Positions 1 through 9,064 of a stretch of DNA of 64,000 nucleotides are shown here, piece by piece. Source of the DNA: Chloroflexota bacterium (GTDB taxonomy: Bacteria > Chloroflexota > UBA11872); the NCBI GenBank assembly GCA_026707585.1, contig JAPOWQ010000006.1, forward strand, positions 110,411 through 174,410. Direction: 5' to 3'. Within the stretch, counting starts at the first letter, position 1. Each line of letters begins with the position of its first letter. The notes beneath the pieces are model-generated. The model worked only from the letters and a program-made list of their open reading frames with translations, made no database searches and was not told the DNA's origin. Made by a program: the position numbers and the translations under genes.

Positions 1-2373
1 ACCGAGCACCTGCTGCTGGGCCTGGTGCGCGAGGGCGAAGGCATTGCGGCCCAAGTACTCAAGAACCTGGGCGTCGAGCTCAACAAGGTTCGCAGCGCGG
101 TCGAGTTCATCATCGGCCGTGGCGAGCGCATGGTCGTCGGCGATATCACGCTGACGCCGCGCGCCAAGCGGGTGATCGAGTTGTCGATCGAAGAAGCCCG
201 ACGGCTGGGTCACAATTACATCGGCACTGAACACCTGCTCCTGGGCCTGGTACGCGAAGGCGAAGGTATCGCCGCGGGCGTGCTCGAGAGCCTGGGCGTG
301 AACCTGGAGAAGGTCCGATCCCAGGTTGTGCAGGTCGTCAGCCAGAGCCAGGGCGAGCGCCCGCGCGAGGCGGCGACGACTGCGCCCTCCAAGCGTTCGT
401 CCAAGACGCCGGTCGTGGACCAGATGGGTATCGATCTCACGGCCGCGGCGCGCGCCGACAAGCTGGACCCGGTGATCGGCCGGCACGACGAAGTCGAGCG
501 GGTGATCCAGATCCTGAGCCGCCGCACCAAGAACAACCCGGCGCTGATCGGCGAACCGGGCGTGGGCAAGACGGCCATCGTGGAGGGTTTGGCGCAGCGC
601 ATCATCGAGGGCGAAGTGCCGGACTCGCTGCGCGACCGGCGCGTGCTGACGCTGGACATGGGCACGCTGGTGGCCGGCACCAAGTACCGCGGCGAGTTCG
701 AGGAACGCCTGAAGAAGGTGATCGACGAGATCAAGGGCTCGACTGACTCTGTGCTCTTCATCGACGAGTTGCACACCGTCGTGGGCGCCGGCGCCGCGGA
801 AGGCGCGGTGGACGCCGCCAACATCCTGAAGCCGTCGCTCGCGCGCGGCGAGTTGCAGGTGATCGGCGCGACGACGCTGGACGAGTACCGCAAGTACATC
901 GAGCGCGACGCCGCCCTGGAACGCCGCTTCCAGCCGGTGATGGTGCAGGAACCGTCGATCGAGGAGACCGTGGACATCCTGCGCGGCGTGCGCAGCCGCT
1001 ACGCCGATCACCACAACGTGGAGATCACGGACGACGCCCTGACCGCGGCCGCCGAACTGGCCGGACGCTACGTGACCGACCGGTTCCTGCCGGACAAGGC
1101 CATCGACGTGATGGACGAAGCGGCGGCGCGCGTGAAGATTCGCTACGGGATGCCACCGAAAGGCCTGCGCGAACTCGAAACTCGCGCGGACCAAGTGGCG
1201 GGAGAGAAGTCCAAGGCCATCGACGCTGAGGACTTCGAGGCTGCCAACCAGTTGCGACAGGAAGAAGAACAGCTGCGCGGCAAGGCCAATGCCCTGCGCG
1301 AGGAATGGACGAAATCCAACGAGGGCCAGTCGCCGCGGGTGACGGAGGAGGAAGTCGGGCAGGTCGTCTCGATGTGGACCGGCATTCCGGTCACACGTAT
1401 CCGCGAAGAGGAGTCCGAGCGGCTGCTGCACATGGAAGACGAGCTGGCGCGCCGCGTGGTCAGTCAGAAGGAAGCCATCGAGTCCATCTCACGCGCCGTC
1501 CGCCGCGCGCGGGCCGGCTTGAAAGACCCCCAGCGACCAATCGGCGCCTTCATGTTCCTGGGGCCCACCGGCGTCGGAAAGACGCTGCTGGCGCGGGCGC
1601 TGGCGGACTTCATGTTCGGCAGCGAGGACTCGCTGATTCGTATCGACATGTCGGAGTACATGGAGCGGCACGCGGTGTCGCGGCTGGTCGGCGCGCCGCC
1701 GGGGTACGTGGGCTACGAGGAAGGCGGCCAGCTAACGGAGGCCGTCCGCCGCCGCTCGTACGCCGTGATCCTGCTGGACGAGATCGAGAAGGCGCACCCC
1801 GAAGTCTTCAACATCCTGCTGCAACTGATGGACGACGGTCGCCTGACCGACGCCAAGGGTCGCGCGGTGGACTTCCGCAACACCATCGTCATCATGACCT
1901 CCAACGTGGGCGCGCAGCACATCAAGCGCAACGCCACGCTGGGGTTCCACAGTGACGACGCCTCCACCGAGGACACCTACTACCGAAACATGCGGTCCAA
2001 GGTTCTGAACGAGCTGAAGAAGGTGTTTCGACCCGAGTTTCTCAACCGGGTCGACGCCAGCGTGGTCTTCCACGCGCTGACCCGGTCGGATGTGGCCGAC
2101 ATCGTGGACCTGGAACTGGCGCGCGTCCGGCTGCAACTGAGCGAGCACGAGTTGGAGTTGGAAGTCACCGCGGACGCCAAGGGCCTGCTGGCCGAACAGG
2201 GCTACGACCCCGACTTCGGCGCCCGCCCGCTGCGCCGGGTAATCCAGAACCTGATCGAAGACCCGCTGGCCGAAGAACTCCTGCGCGGCGCCTTCGAGCC
2301 GGGCGCCCAGGTGATCGTGGACAAGGATGGCGACGACGTGGCCATCACGTCGCGGTCACCGGTCGAAGCTTGA
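1..2373 (+). CDS. clpC: ATP-dependent Clp protease ATPase subunit ClpC (5' truncated)
   Basis: Class I AAA+ unfoldase that feeds substrates to the ClpP peptidase in the cytoplasm. The reading frame is open from base 1, so the true N-terminus lies outside the window. What is seen: two Clp-N repeats at the start (each beginning [14 protein letters not shown]), first Walker A GEPGVGKT at residues 184-191 of the visible part, Walker B VLFIDELH, a central UVR/M-type segment at about 400-425 that identifies ClpC rather than ClpB, second Walker A GPTGVGKT at 521-528, Walker B VILLDEIE, and the C-terminal D2-small domain. The gene ends at a TGA. The gene order clpC-radA-ispD downstream matches the Bacillus clpC operon, but no ctsR or mcsAB can be judged because the upstream side is cut off. 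Confidence 0.97.
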   Translation, partial: TEHLLLGLVREGEGIAAQVLKNLGVELNKVRSAVEFIIGRGERMVVGDITLTPRAKRVIELSIEEARRLGHNYIGTEHLLLGLVREGEGIAAGVLESLGVNLEKVRSQVVQVVSQSQGERPREAATTAPSKRSSKTPVVDQMGIDLTAAARADKLDPVIGRHDEVERVIQILSRRTKNNPALIGEPGVGKTAIVEGLAQRIIEGEVPDSLRDRRVLTLDMGTLVAGTKYRGEFEERLKKVIDEIKGSTDSVLFIDELHTVVGAGAAEGAVDAANILKPSLARGELQVIGATTLDEYRKYIERDAALERRFQPVMVQEPSIEETVDILRGVRSRYADHHNVEITDDALTAAAELAGRYVTDRFLPDKAIDVMDEAAARVKIRYGMPPKGLRELETRADQVAGEKSKAIDAEDFEAANQLRQEEEQLRGKANALREEWTKSNEGQSPRVTEEEVGQVVSMWTGIPVTRIREEESERLLHMEDELARRVVSQKEAIESISRAVRRARAGLKDPQRPIGAFMFLGPTGVGKTLLARALADFMFGSEDSLIRIDMSEYMERHAVSRLVGAPPGYVGYEEGGQLTEAVRRRSYAVILLDEIEKAHPEVFNILLQLMDDGRLTDAKGRAVDFRNTIVIMTSNVGAQHIKRNATLGFHSDDASTEDTYYRNMRSKVLNELKKVFRPEFLNRVDASVVFHALTRSDVADIVDLELARVRLQLSEHELELEVTADAKGLLAEQGYDPDFGARPLRRVIQNLIEDPLAEELLRGAFEPGAQVIVDKDGDDVAITSRSPVEA

Positions 2374-2459
2374 ATCCTCAGCTCTCCTGACCTCCGAGGC
2401 CTGACCAACGGCTGAGCGGCGTGCCGCCGAGTGCCGCGCGGTCGCTAGGGTTTCCGGCG

Positions 2460-2945
2460 TCAGGCCTCTGTCTTCCGCCTGGATTGCTCGCCCAGGCCCA
2501 GTGTGGTCATCCAGAGTGTCACGCCTACCGGAACCAGGGCCCCGGCGGCGGGAACCGGCACATGGCCGACGGAACCGTTGGCTACCGTCCACACGCGCTC
2601 CACGACCGGCATCTGTGTCCAGCGATCTGCGTAGTCCTGATCCATGACGGCCGTGCCGTAGTTGTGATCAAAGTGCCGCCAAATGCCGAGCAAAGCAGCG
2701 ACCAGAACGAGCACGGCGACAATCCGGGCGATCCGGATTGTCGTCCGCGACGTGCGAAGCACGAGCGCGACTAGGGCGAGACCGCTCAATACCAGGGTTG
2801 GCCACGGCACCAACTGCCAGAACTCTTCCCAATGGCGTTCATAGGCAAGCGCAACGGCGACGCTGAGGATGCTGATAACGACCAGCAGCGCTAGGGCGCC
2901 CCGCAGCGTCCCGGCCGCGCCCTCACCGGCGAAGGATCGAATCAC
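2460..2945 (-). CDS. Hypothetical multi-spanning membrane protein
   Basis: A 161-residue protein of unknown function with about four hydrophobic segments (roughly residues 14-35, 44-65, 70-92 and 125-150) and a short polar C-terminus (GEQSRRKTEA). It starts with GTG, and its start overlaps the stop of the upstream lipoprotein gene in a GTGA tetranucleotide, so the two are very probably translationally coupled. The pair is convergent with clpC and interrupts the clpC-radA order known from Firmicutes. I do not recognise a family. A role together with the lipoprotein at the membrane surface is only an inference from the overlap. Confidence 0.72.
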   Translation of the reverse strand: MIRSFAGEGAAGTLRGALALLVVISILSVAVALAYERHWEEFWQLVPWPTLVLSGLALVALVLRTSRTTIRIARIVAVLVLVAALLGIWRHFDHNYGTAVMDQDYADRWTQMPVVERVWTVANGSVGHVPVPAAGALVPVGVTLWMTTLGLGEQSRRKTEA

Positions 2946-3301
2946 GGCAGCTTGAGTAACCCGATGATCGTCTCCACGACATCGGGCGCGGCGTTGTGCT
3001 CAGCGAGTCCTCGCCGAAGCTTCGCAAACTCCGGGTCGTCCGCCGGGAAGGGGCGGTGGTGCTCAATGTCATGGGCCCAAGCCCCGGGATTGCTGATCCC
3101 CGCCGCCGCAAACGCTGCCTCCAACTCCTCGGCGGTGGCGTTGTTGGCCGAAAGCTTACCGGCGGTGGCGGCATCGCTGGTGGCCGGCGTCGCGGGGGAG
3201 GATTCTCCCGTCGTGGAGTCGCCGGGGTCCTCGCCGCAAGCTGCAATCACGAGAGCAAGGGTGAGTGCAAGCAACAGTGCCGCGTACTTGAGACTTCGCA
3301 T
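2942..3301 (-). CDS. Small lipoprotein with a possible helix-hairpin-helix-like segment
   Basis: A 119-residue predicted lipoprotein. The N-terminus is a classical type II signal peptide (MRSLKYAALLL..., lipobox IAAC, lipidated Cys22), followed by a Ser/Thr/Pro/Ala-rich linker to about residue 48. The C-terminal segment has the spacing of ComEA-like helix-hairpin-helix domains (SANNATAEEL ... GI ... RPF), but this likeness is weak and DNA binding is not claimed. The ATG at 3301 is chosen because it gives a clean signal peptide; the frame stays open far upstream across radA only as a high-GC shadow. The gene is divergent from radA and overlaps the next membrane protein gene by 4 bases. Confidence 0.75.
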   Translation of the reverse strand: MRSLKYAALLLALTLALVIAACGEDPGDSTTGESSPATPATSDAATAGKLSANNATAEELEAAFAAAGISNPGAWAHDIEHHRPFPADDPEFAKLRRGLAEHNAAPDVVETIIGLLKLP

Positions 3302-3360
3302 TTGGCGACCTCCGAGACACTTAGACGCTCGCGACCCGCCCGACCGCCGAGCCATTCCCG

Positions 3361-3375
3361 TCTCGCCAGGCGAGA
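3361..3375. promoter_or_regulatory. Short perfect dyad in the divergent lipoprotein/radA intergenic region
   Basis: TCTCGCC-A-GGCGAGA is a 7-bp perfect inverted repeat with a single central base. It lies in the 221-bp space between the - strand lipoprotein start (3301) and the + strand radA start (3523). Its position fits an operator or a small hairpin in one of the leaders. There is no independent evidence for binding, and short dyads of G/C do arise by chance in this composition. Confidence 0.25.
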
Positions 3376-3522
3376 TTACTCTCATTGCACCGCCCACGCA
3401 GGCCAACGACGCATGCGGCCAACCGAAAAGCCCGAGAAGCAGCTGCGGCAATGGTTGTCGATACCGGGCCACGCTTCGCCCGGCGCTACCATTCGGGGCG
3501 CTTGATCCGAGGCTGACGTTCC

Positions 3523-4863
3523 GTGGCCAAACCTCGCCGGTTGTTTGCTTGTGCCGAGTGCGGGGCGGAGCATCGGCAGTGGATGGGGCAGTGCAGCGTC
3601 TGCGGGGCCTGGAACTCGCTGGCCGAGCGGCGGGTGACGGACGGGCCAGCCGGTTCGCGCTCCACGCCGCAAGCCGTGGCCCTGGATCAGATCGACACGT
3701 CGGCCGACGACCGGTTGCCCTCGGGCATGGGTGAGATGGACCGCGTGCTGGGAGGCGGGCTGGTGCGAGGCTCGCTGGTGCTGCTGGCCGGGGATCCCGG
3801 CGTGGGTAAGTCCACGCTGGTGCTGCGGCTGGCCGCCGAACTGGCGTCGCCCAAGCGTCCCTGCCTGTACGTGGCCGCCGAGGAATCGGCTGCACAGATT
3901 CGTATGCGCGCGGAGCGCATGGGAATCGGCGGCGACGGGCTGTTCGTGTACGCCGAGACGGCCGTGGATGGCGCGCTGGCGGAGGCCGAACGTCTGCGGG
4001 CCGGGATGCTGGTGGTGGACTCAATCCAAACCGTCCGCGCGGACGGGCCGGCCTCGGCGCCCGGCAGCGTGACCCAAGTCCGCGAGTCGACGTTGCGGCT
4101 CCTGCAATACGCCAAGGCCACCCACACGCCGGTGCTGATCGTGGGTCACGTGACCAAGGAAGGCATGGTGGCCGGACCGCGCCTGTTGGAACACATCGTG
4201 GACGCGGTGCTCTACCTGGAAGGCGACGACCATCACGCACACCGGCTGCTTCGCTCGGTGAAGAACCGTTTCGGTCCGACCTTCGAGGTGGCGGTCTTCG
4301 AGATGGATGGGGCCGGGCTTCGTGAAGTGACCAATCCCTCGGCCATGCTGCTCGCCGGTCGGGACGCCACGGCGCCCGGATCCGCGGTGGCCGTGGCGAT
4401 GGAGGGCACGCGTCCGCTGCTGGTCGAGATCCAGGCATTGGTTGCACCCACGACTTACAGCCTGCCGCGGCGGCTGGCGAACGGGCTGGACCTGAATCGA
4501 CTGAACATGCTGCTGGCGGTGCTATGTAGACGAGCCGACGTTGGTCTCGCAGCGCACGATGTCTACGTGAACGTGGTGGGCGGGCTGCGGCTGCGTGAGC
4601 CGGCGACGGACCTGGCGGTGGCTTTGGCGGTAGCCTCCAGCCATAGCGGCCAGCCATTGCGCCTAGGTGCGGCGGCGGTCGGCGAAGTGGGCCTGGCCGG
4701 CGAGCTGCGGACCGTTCCATCGGCCGCGCAGCGAGTCGACGAGGCGGCGCGGCTCGGCTTCACCCACTGCGTGATCCCGGCCGGCGCACAGACCAACGGC
4801 AGCCAGACCGCGGCCGTTCCCGTGGCCAACCTGCGCCAGGCCCTGGACGCGGCGCTGGCGTGA
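3523..4863 (+). CDS. radA: DNA repair protein RadA
   Basis: RadA/Sms, a RecA-like ATPase that acts in processing of recombination intermediates and branch migration. The 446-residue product has every hallmark: an N-terminal C4 zinc finger (Cys10, Cys13, Cys24, Cys27), Walker A GDPGVGKS at 90-97, the RadA-specific KNRFG motif at 247-251, and a C-terminal Lon-protease-like domain. It starts with GTG at 3523. Its stop overlaps the ispD start by 4 bases (GTGA), which fits co-transcription. A possible -10 element (TACCAT, 3489-3494) lies about 30 bases upstream of the start, without a convincing -35. Confidence 0.96.
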   Translation: MAKPRRLFACAECGAEHRQWMGQCSVCGAWNSLAERRVTDGPAGSRSTPQAVALDQIDTSADDRLPSGMGEMDRVLGGGLVRGSLVLLAGDPGVGKSTLVLRLAAELASPKRPCLYVAAEESAAQIRMRAERMGIGGDGLFVYAETAVDGALAEAERLRAGMLVVDSIQTVRADGPASAPGSVTQVRESTLRLLQYAKATHTPVLIVGHVTKEGMVAGPRLLEHIVDAVLYLEGDDHHAHRLLRSVKNRFGPTFEVAVFEMDGAGLREVTNPSAMLLAGRDATAPGSAVAVAMEGTRPLLVEIQALVAPTTYSLPRRLANGLDLNRLNMLLAVLCRRADVGLAAHDVYVNVVGGLRLREPATDLAVALAVASSHSGQPLRLGAAAVGEVGLAGELRTVPSAAQRVDEAARLGFTHCVIPAGAQTNGSQTAAVPVANLRQALDAALA

Positions 4864-5687
4864 GCGCCGATGCGGTGGTGCTGGGCGCCGGTTCCAGCGC
4901 CCGCATGGGCGGCGCGGACAAGCTGCTGGCCGACCTGGACGGCGAGCCGGTCATCGTCTGGAGTCTGCGGGCCTTCGAGGCCTGCCAGGGCATCCGATCG
5001 GTGGTCGTGACGACTTCTGACCACAATGAGGCGAGCATTCGCGAGGCCGTAGCGCGGGCAGGATTGGTCAAGGTGCGAGCGTTCGTCCGCGGCGGCTCGT
5101 CCCGGGCTCAATCCGTGCTCCACGGACTTCGCGCCCTTGACAGAAAGCCTTGCGAAACGCCCGTAGTCCGTGAAGATCCGGAGGCTCTTCCTCCCTCTCC
5201 TGAGGGAGAGGGTTGGGGTGAGGGGTCTTCCGGGCTAGATCGCCGGGATGAGCAAAGGTCTCGTGATAGGGAGCCGCCACACTACGTGGCCGTGCACGAC
5301 GGAGCCCGGCCATTGGTGACGCCCATGCTGATTGAGGACGGCCTGCGGATGGCGCGGGTCTACGGCGCGGCCGTGGCAGCCGTTCCGGCCACCGACACGC
5401 TCAAGATCGTCGATCGCGAGCGCCTGGTCGTTCGCACGCCAATCCGGTCGTCCGTCTGGCACGCCCAGACCCCGCAGTTCTCGCGCTTTGCGGACCTGTT
5501 GGGCGCGCACGAGCGACAGACCGCCATGCTCGATCTCTACACGGACGACGTCTCGGTTCTTGAAGCCGAGGGCTTGCCGGTCCGAGTATTTGAAGGGAGC
5601 CGCGAGAATCTGAAGATCACCACGCCGGACGACCTGGATGCGGCGGCGCGCATCGTGCGGCAGCGACGAGCAGCCGCCGCGACATAG
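4860..5687 (+). CDS. ispD: 2-C-methyl-D-erythritol 4-phosphate cytidylyltransferase with an in-frame insertion
   Basis: IspD couples CTP to methylerythritol phosphate in the MEP isoprenoid pathway. The N-terminal nucleotide-binding signature is present (LGAGSSARMGGADK, with Arg15 and Lys21), as are GGSSRAQSV, VHDGARP, TPQFSRF and the C-terminal KITTPDDLD. The protein is 275 residues, against about 230 for the family. The excess is one block, residues 94-140, lying between the helix ending LHGLRAL and the strand before VHDGARP, where the family normally has only a few residues. The DNA of that block is a copy of a dispersed palindromic repeat (5143-5262) read in frame. GTG start overlapping the radA stop. 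The loop site suggests the enzyme tolerates the insertion. Confidence 0.95.
   Translation: MSADAVVLGAGSSARMGGADKLLADLDGEPVIVWSLRAFEACQGIRSVVVTTSDHNEASIREAVARAGLVKVRAFVRGGSSRAQSVLHGLRALDRKPCETPVVREDPEALPPSPEGEGWGEGSSGLDRRDEQRSRDREPPHYVAVHDGARPLVTPMLIEDGLRMARVYGAAVAAVPATDTLKIVDRERLVVRTPIRSSVWHAQTPQFSRFADLLGAHERQTAMLDLYTDDVSVLEAEGLPVRVFEGSRENLKITTPDDLDAAARIVRQRRAAAAT
5143..5262 (+). repeat. Dispersed palindromic repeat, copy A, inside ispD
   Basis: One of three related elements of about 120 bp in this window (others at 6744-6865 and 44983-45104). It begins GAAAGCCTTGCGAAAC and ends GCAAAGGTCTC. The end is roughly the reverse complement of the start seen best in copy C (GAGACCTTGGC), giving MITE-like inverted termini. 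The core is an 8-bp hairpin (5193-5200 pairing with 5205-5212) followed by GGTTGGGGTGAGGGGTCTTCCGGG. This copy lies entirely within the ispD reading frame without a stop codon, recalling the in-gene palindromic elements known from Rickettsia. Confidence 0.8.
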
Positions 5688-5743
5688 GACGGGTTTCCGT
5701 CTGGAGCGTAGGCTGAGAGGCCGGATCTACAGGGGTGCGAGTG

Positions 5744-6733
5744 ATGACGACTAACACGGCGAACGAGTTCCGACAGGCCGCCGACCGCGCCCTCGACTTC
5801 GTGGCCGCCCACGTTGACGAGAACGGCCGCAGCCGTATCGACCCCAATGACCCCGGGTTGCACTTCAAGCTGCCGTACGTGTTTGCCTGCGGCGACCGGC
5901 GTCAACCAGCGCTTCGCGCGCTTAACCACATTGAACACAACCTCCTGGCCGCCGACGGTTCGTATCGCGACGAGCGGTTCAATGGTCCCGCGAGCGCCTT
6001 CCTGTACCAGGCCGGCTGGCTGGCCTGGAGCAGCGCGGCGCTCGGCCGATTCGATCTCGCGCGGCGCGTTGCCCGGCGGGCCATGCAGGAGCAGGATTCG
6101 AAGCTGGGCGGCTTCTGGAACGAGACTGGTTTGGGCCGCGAGCAAGGGCTGCTCAACAGTTCGTCGGCCGCCGCCGGCTGTGCCGCCGCGGGCGAACTGG
6201 AAGCTGCCGAACTGGCCGCCGGCTACATGGCCCGCGTTTTCCAGGTGCAACCCGAACGGGAACGGCGTTTCCACTTTGCGTTGAACGCCGGCGGCGATCT
6301 GATTACCGAATCGGACGCCGTAGCCGGTCAAGATCACTTTGATCTGCACGGGCCGTGCCGGCCCGCAATGTTTGCCACTGCGATTGCAGGGTTGACCTGG
6401 GTGGGACGGCAGACGGGCAACGGAAACCACTTTGACCTAGCGCGCGCCTTTGTCGGAGTGATCCTGTCGCATCACGGTCAGCCGTGGAACTCACCGTTCG
6501 CTTCCAAGACCGGCTGGGCGGCGCTCCAACTCAACGTCAACCAGCCCGACCCGGCTCTCAGTGACTATGCAGAGGCCGTTGGTCAACGCTTTCTGGAACT
6601 GCAGCAGCCTGACGGCAGCGTGGATCTCACCGTCTGGCCCGGCTTCGAAAATGGCGCTCCGCTCCCCCTCCGACTTTCCAACCTCTGCGACTGGACGCTA
6701 ACGGCCCTCGCCCTCGCCAACGGTGGAACTTAG
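5744..6733 (+). CDS. Hypothetical alpha-helical protein, possible alpha/alpha-toroid fold
   Basis: A 329-residue soluble protein without signal peptide. The sequence is a succession of amphipathic helices with aromatic and Gly-rich turns (for example GWLAWSSAALG, LGGFWNETG, GWAALQLN, LCDWTLTALALANG), spaced like the hairpins of six-hairpin or terpenoid-cyclase-like alpha/alpha toroids. No catalytic motif is recognised, so neither a glycosidase nor an epimerase call is justified. ATG 5744 is preferred over the in-frame GTGs at 5735 and 5741 because AGGGG at 5731-5735 gives proper ribosome-binding spacing. It sits 56 bases after ispD on the same strand, so it may be co-transcribed. Homologues would show whether it belongs to a sugar pathway. 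Confidence 0.7.
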   Translation: MTTNTANEFRQAADRALDFVAAHVDENGRSRIDPNDPGLHFKLPYVFACGDRRQPALRALNHIEHNLLAADGSYRDERFNGPASAFLYQAGWLAWSSAALGRFDLARRVARRAMQEQDSKLGGFWNETGLGREQGLLNSSSAAAGCAAAGELEAAELAAGYMARVFQVQPERERRFHFALNAGGDLITESDAVAGQDHFDLHGPCRPAMFATAIAGLTWVGRQTGNGNHFDLARAFVGVILSHHGQPWNSPFASKTGWAALQLNVNQPDPALSDYAEAVGQRFLELQQPDGSVDLTVWPGFENGAPLPLRLSNLCDWTLTALALANGGT

Positions 6734-6743
6734 CGTCGCCCAT

Positions 6744-6865
6744 GGCTTCCTCTGCAACGCTCGCCTGGCCCCGAGTGTGCGGACCTTCCTGATCTCTCTA
6801 CTGGGGGAAAGGATCAGGGTGAGGGGTCTTACGAGCAACCGGTCCCCGAATTAAGCAAAGGTCTC
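6744..6865 (+). repeat. Dispersed palindromic repeat, copy B (divergent)
   Basis: Intergenic member of the family described at 5143-5262. The 3' half is well conserved (CAGGGTGAGGGGTCTT, then AGCAAAGGTCTC). The hairpin arms have a different sequence but still pair perfectly: CCTGATC at 6788-6794 with GATCAGG at 6812-6818. It fills most of the 163-bp gap between two convergent genes, where it may also act as a terminator. Confidence 0.65.
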
Positions 6866-6896
6866 TATTGAGAGCTAGGACTTCGAACCGACGGCA

Positions 6897-8759
6897 TCAA
6901 CTGTCGTCTGTGCGCGGATGTCTACCAATATAACCGACTACTACAACTTCCATATTCTTATCCCATTCGAAACCAATTCGAATCATACTTCTTGGGTCAC
7001 CACTGCCTCTCCCGATATGCTCGTCCAGCGTATAGGTCGCTGAGCCAACTTTCGTAGTATAGTGCTCAGGATATTTGCCCTTTGCTGTATCACTCTGCTT
7101 AGGCTTATACCACAATCCGCAAGCTTCACGGCACGACTCGTCAAAGCTGTCGATGCCATCGAATCCATTGCACCGGGAGTCGTAGTACTCGGTTGCCAGC
7201 CACTCGAACGCCTTCCACACCGACAGCGTGTCCTCAAAGCCTGGGTTCTTTTCAGATTTCGAATTGAGCGCAAAGAGCAGCCGATCGTCAAACGAGCGAC
7301 CGGCGAGTTCGACCGCCGCCTTGATATCTGGAATATCCTCACCACTTGCGCCTGGGGATTGAATCTCACCAGCTTCTGATCGTCGTATGGCGACGTACGC
7401 TGACTGCAGAGCTCCGTAGTTTTCTTTGCTCTCATACAACTTTCGACGCAATTCATCCTCGTTTTTCCTCAGGCTCTGCGTATCTAGTTGTAACTCCTTA
7501 ACCTGCTGCTCGCATTTCTGTATTTCGTCTTCGATCTTCTCGTGCTTGTTCTGTAGCGCCACATGCTCCGCTTGCAAAGCCGCATAGTTGGAATCCAACT
7601 CCTCAGCCACATCATTCGGATTCACGGAAACAGCACCGTCCACTCGTGCCCCCGGCGCCAGATCGGGATCCGCCACTGCCTCGTCGCTGTCGCCATCCGG
7701 ATTGTCGTCATTGGAATGACCAGTGGCCTCACCCCCGGGCGGCGCCGTGTCGTCGCCTGGATCCCAATCGCCGGAGATCTGGCGATTGACCTGGTCGATC
7801 AGGGACAGTATCTGTGGCTCGAGCTCAGACCGTTGCGCGAGTCGGGCGTCTTCTTCGCTCCGGGTAGGAGCCTGGAGTCGAATCCTGCAATACGCCAGTA
7901 GCGAATCACCCAGCTGTTCAACGATCTGCAGTGTCTGGGATACGTCCGCCAGCTTGGACGTGTCTATCGCCGACCACGCGTTGATATCCGCCTCCAGGTA
8001 TTTCAGGTCTTCCAGGAAGTTCTCTTCGAGATACGCAAGATTCTTCGCTAACGCGGCCGTCAACGCCTCTTCGGCTTCCCGCTCTTTCGCCTGGCTGATT
8101 TCCCTGACCTCGGAAATGAAAGCCTCGGTTTCTTGCCAATCAATAGCATATGGAGATAACTGCTTTAAGTACTCAATCCAATGCGTGAATATGCTGTCTG
8201 TCGCTAGGACACTCCCATCGTCCAGGTCGTCTGGCGGTAGCAGCGGCATGTTTCCCGATACGCAGCACAGCATCAATGCCGCGTCGCCGTCGCAGTGCTC
8301 ACCGTTATCCTTGACAAAGACATCTGTTTCATGGTCCCAATCATCGATGTCCCACGATCCCGGAAACTCACGACCTGAAACATATTCCTGAATCGGCAAG
8401 TCAGATTTCTTGCGATATTCGACGACATTGGCACGCAGCAATTCGTGTGACTCAACCCATACCCTCAATATGGCGGCGGAGAGGTCGTTTGACATCGGCA
8501 TGCGCTCTAGGATCTGATCGAGTAATCGACCTGGAGGTGCGTTATACGCGCTCGTACTTCGAAATCCCTGGACGCTGAAGTTACTTCTATTTATGGCCGT
8601 TCTGAGAGTGTCTTGCGCTTCGGGAGAGGCATTCTTTCGCCAATTCAACGCACGCTCAACTACGCCGGGTCGATACTCGGTCCCCAGGTGCAGGTCAATG
8701 GCGTAGTTGATGCACTTCGTTTCCCTTGCGTCGTCTATCTCCGACCTGTTTTCGCTCAT
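6897..8759 (-). CDS. Large coiled-coil orphan protein with acidic linker
   Basis: A 620-residue protein that I cannot place in a family. Visible architecture: a folded N-terminal region (about 1-300, rich in Trp, Tyr and acidic residues), a low-complexity acidic linker (about 331-380, Asp/Gly/Pro-rich), a heptad-rich coiled coil (about 384-455), and a compact C-terminal domain (about 480-617) ending in alternating strand-like segments (SMIRIGFEWD, EVVVVGYIGRH). There is no signal peptide and no membrane segment. The start ATG 8759 (MSENRSEI) has a purine-rich GAAGG upstream. The DNA is less GC-rich and uses many A/T-ending codons unlike its neighbours, and the gene is isolated between repeat copy B and a non-coding stretch. 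This looks like horizontal acquisition; a defence or regulatory role is possible but unproven. Confidence 0.75.
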   Translation of the reverse strand: MSENRSEIDDARETKCINYAIDLHLGTEYRPGVVERALNWRKNASPEAQDTLRTAINRSNFSVQGFRSTSAYNAPPGRLLDQILERMPMSNDLSAAILRVWVESHELLRANVVEYRKKSDLPIQEYVSGREFPGSWDIDDWDHETDVFVKDNGEHCDGDAALMLCCVSGNMPLLPPDDLDDGSVLATDSIFTHWIEYLKQLSPYAIDWQETEAFISEVREISQAKEREAEEALTAALAKNLAYLEENFLEDLKYLEADINAWSAIDTSKLADVSQTLQIVEQLGDSLLAYCRIRLQAPTRSEEDARLAQRSELEPQILSLIDQVNRQISGDWDPGDDTAPPGGEATGHSNDDNPDGDSDEAVADPDLAPGARVDGAVSVNPNDVAEELDSNYAALQAEHVALQNKHEKIEDEIQKCEQQVKELQLDTQSLRKNEDELRRKLYESKENYGALQSAYVAIRRSEAGEIQSPGASGEDIPDIKAAVELAGRSFDDRLLFALNSKSEKNPGFEDTLSVWKAFEWLATEYYDSRCNGFDGIDSFDESCREACGLWYKPKQSDTAKGKYPEHYTTKVGSATYTLDEHIGRGSGDPRSMIRIGFEWDKNMEVVVVGYIGRHPRTDDS

Positions 8760-9064
8760 CCTTCGCCCCCGGACGGTCAATCTCCTACGACGCGCTCCCG
8801 CTGCCGCTCGCCACAGTTGGCCTGCGCCGACCATTGTGTCCGAAAGTCGCCTATTGCGTCACGCGACGGGCGCTTCACGACGCAACCGCCCGGAGCTACC
8901 GAGCTTCCAGCCAAAGGCTGATGTTCGGGGCAATCGATTCGCCTCGGACACAGGCGCGAGCCTCGGGAGTACCCGAAGCTCCTCCCGTATCATGGAGGTG
9001 CCCTGGCCGAGTAGCGCTAGTCGCCACGGCTCCTTTTCCACCTGACCCGCACTGGAGTTTTCGC
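8760..9064. other. Intergenic region without recognisable gene
   Basis: About 305 bases between the divergent coiled-coil gene and the ferredoxin-NADP reductase gene. I see no protein with sensible composition on either strand, no tRNA and no strong hairpin with a T-run. It presumably contains both promoters. A GGAG at 9054-9057 serves as the ribosome binding site of the downstream gene. Confidence 0.5.

Noticed and set aside
2942..4720. A 592-codon open frame opposite radA read as one large protein
   Set aside because: Only its last 119 codons (from ATG 3301) have a sensible composition and a signal peptide. The rest is Arg/Pro/Ala-rich shadow coding opposite radA.
8726..9064. N-terminal extension of the ferredoxin-NADP reductase
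   Set aside because: The frame is open upstream, but the translation is Arg/Ser-rich without family likeness; GTG 9065 has a proper GGAG.
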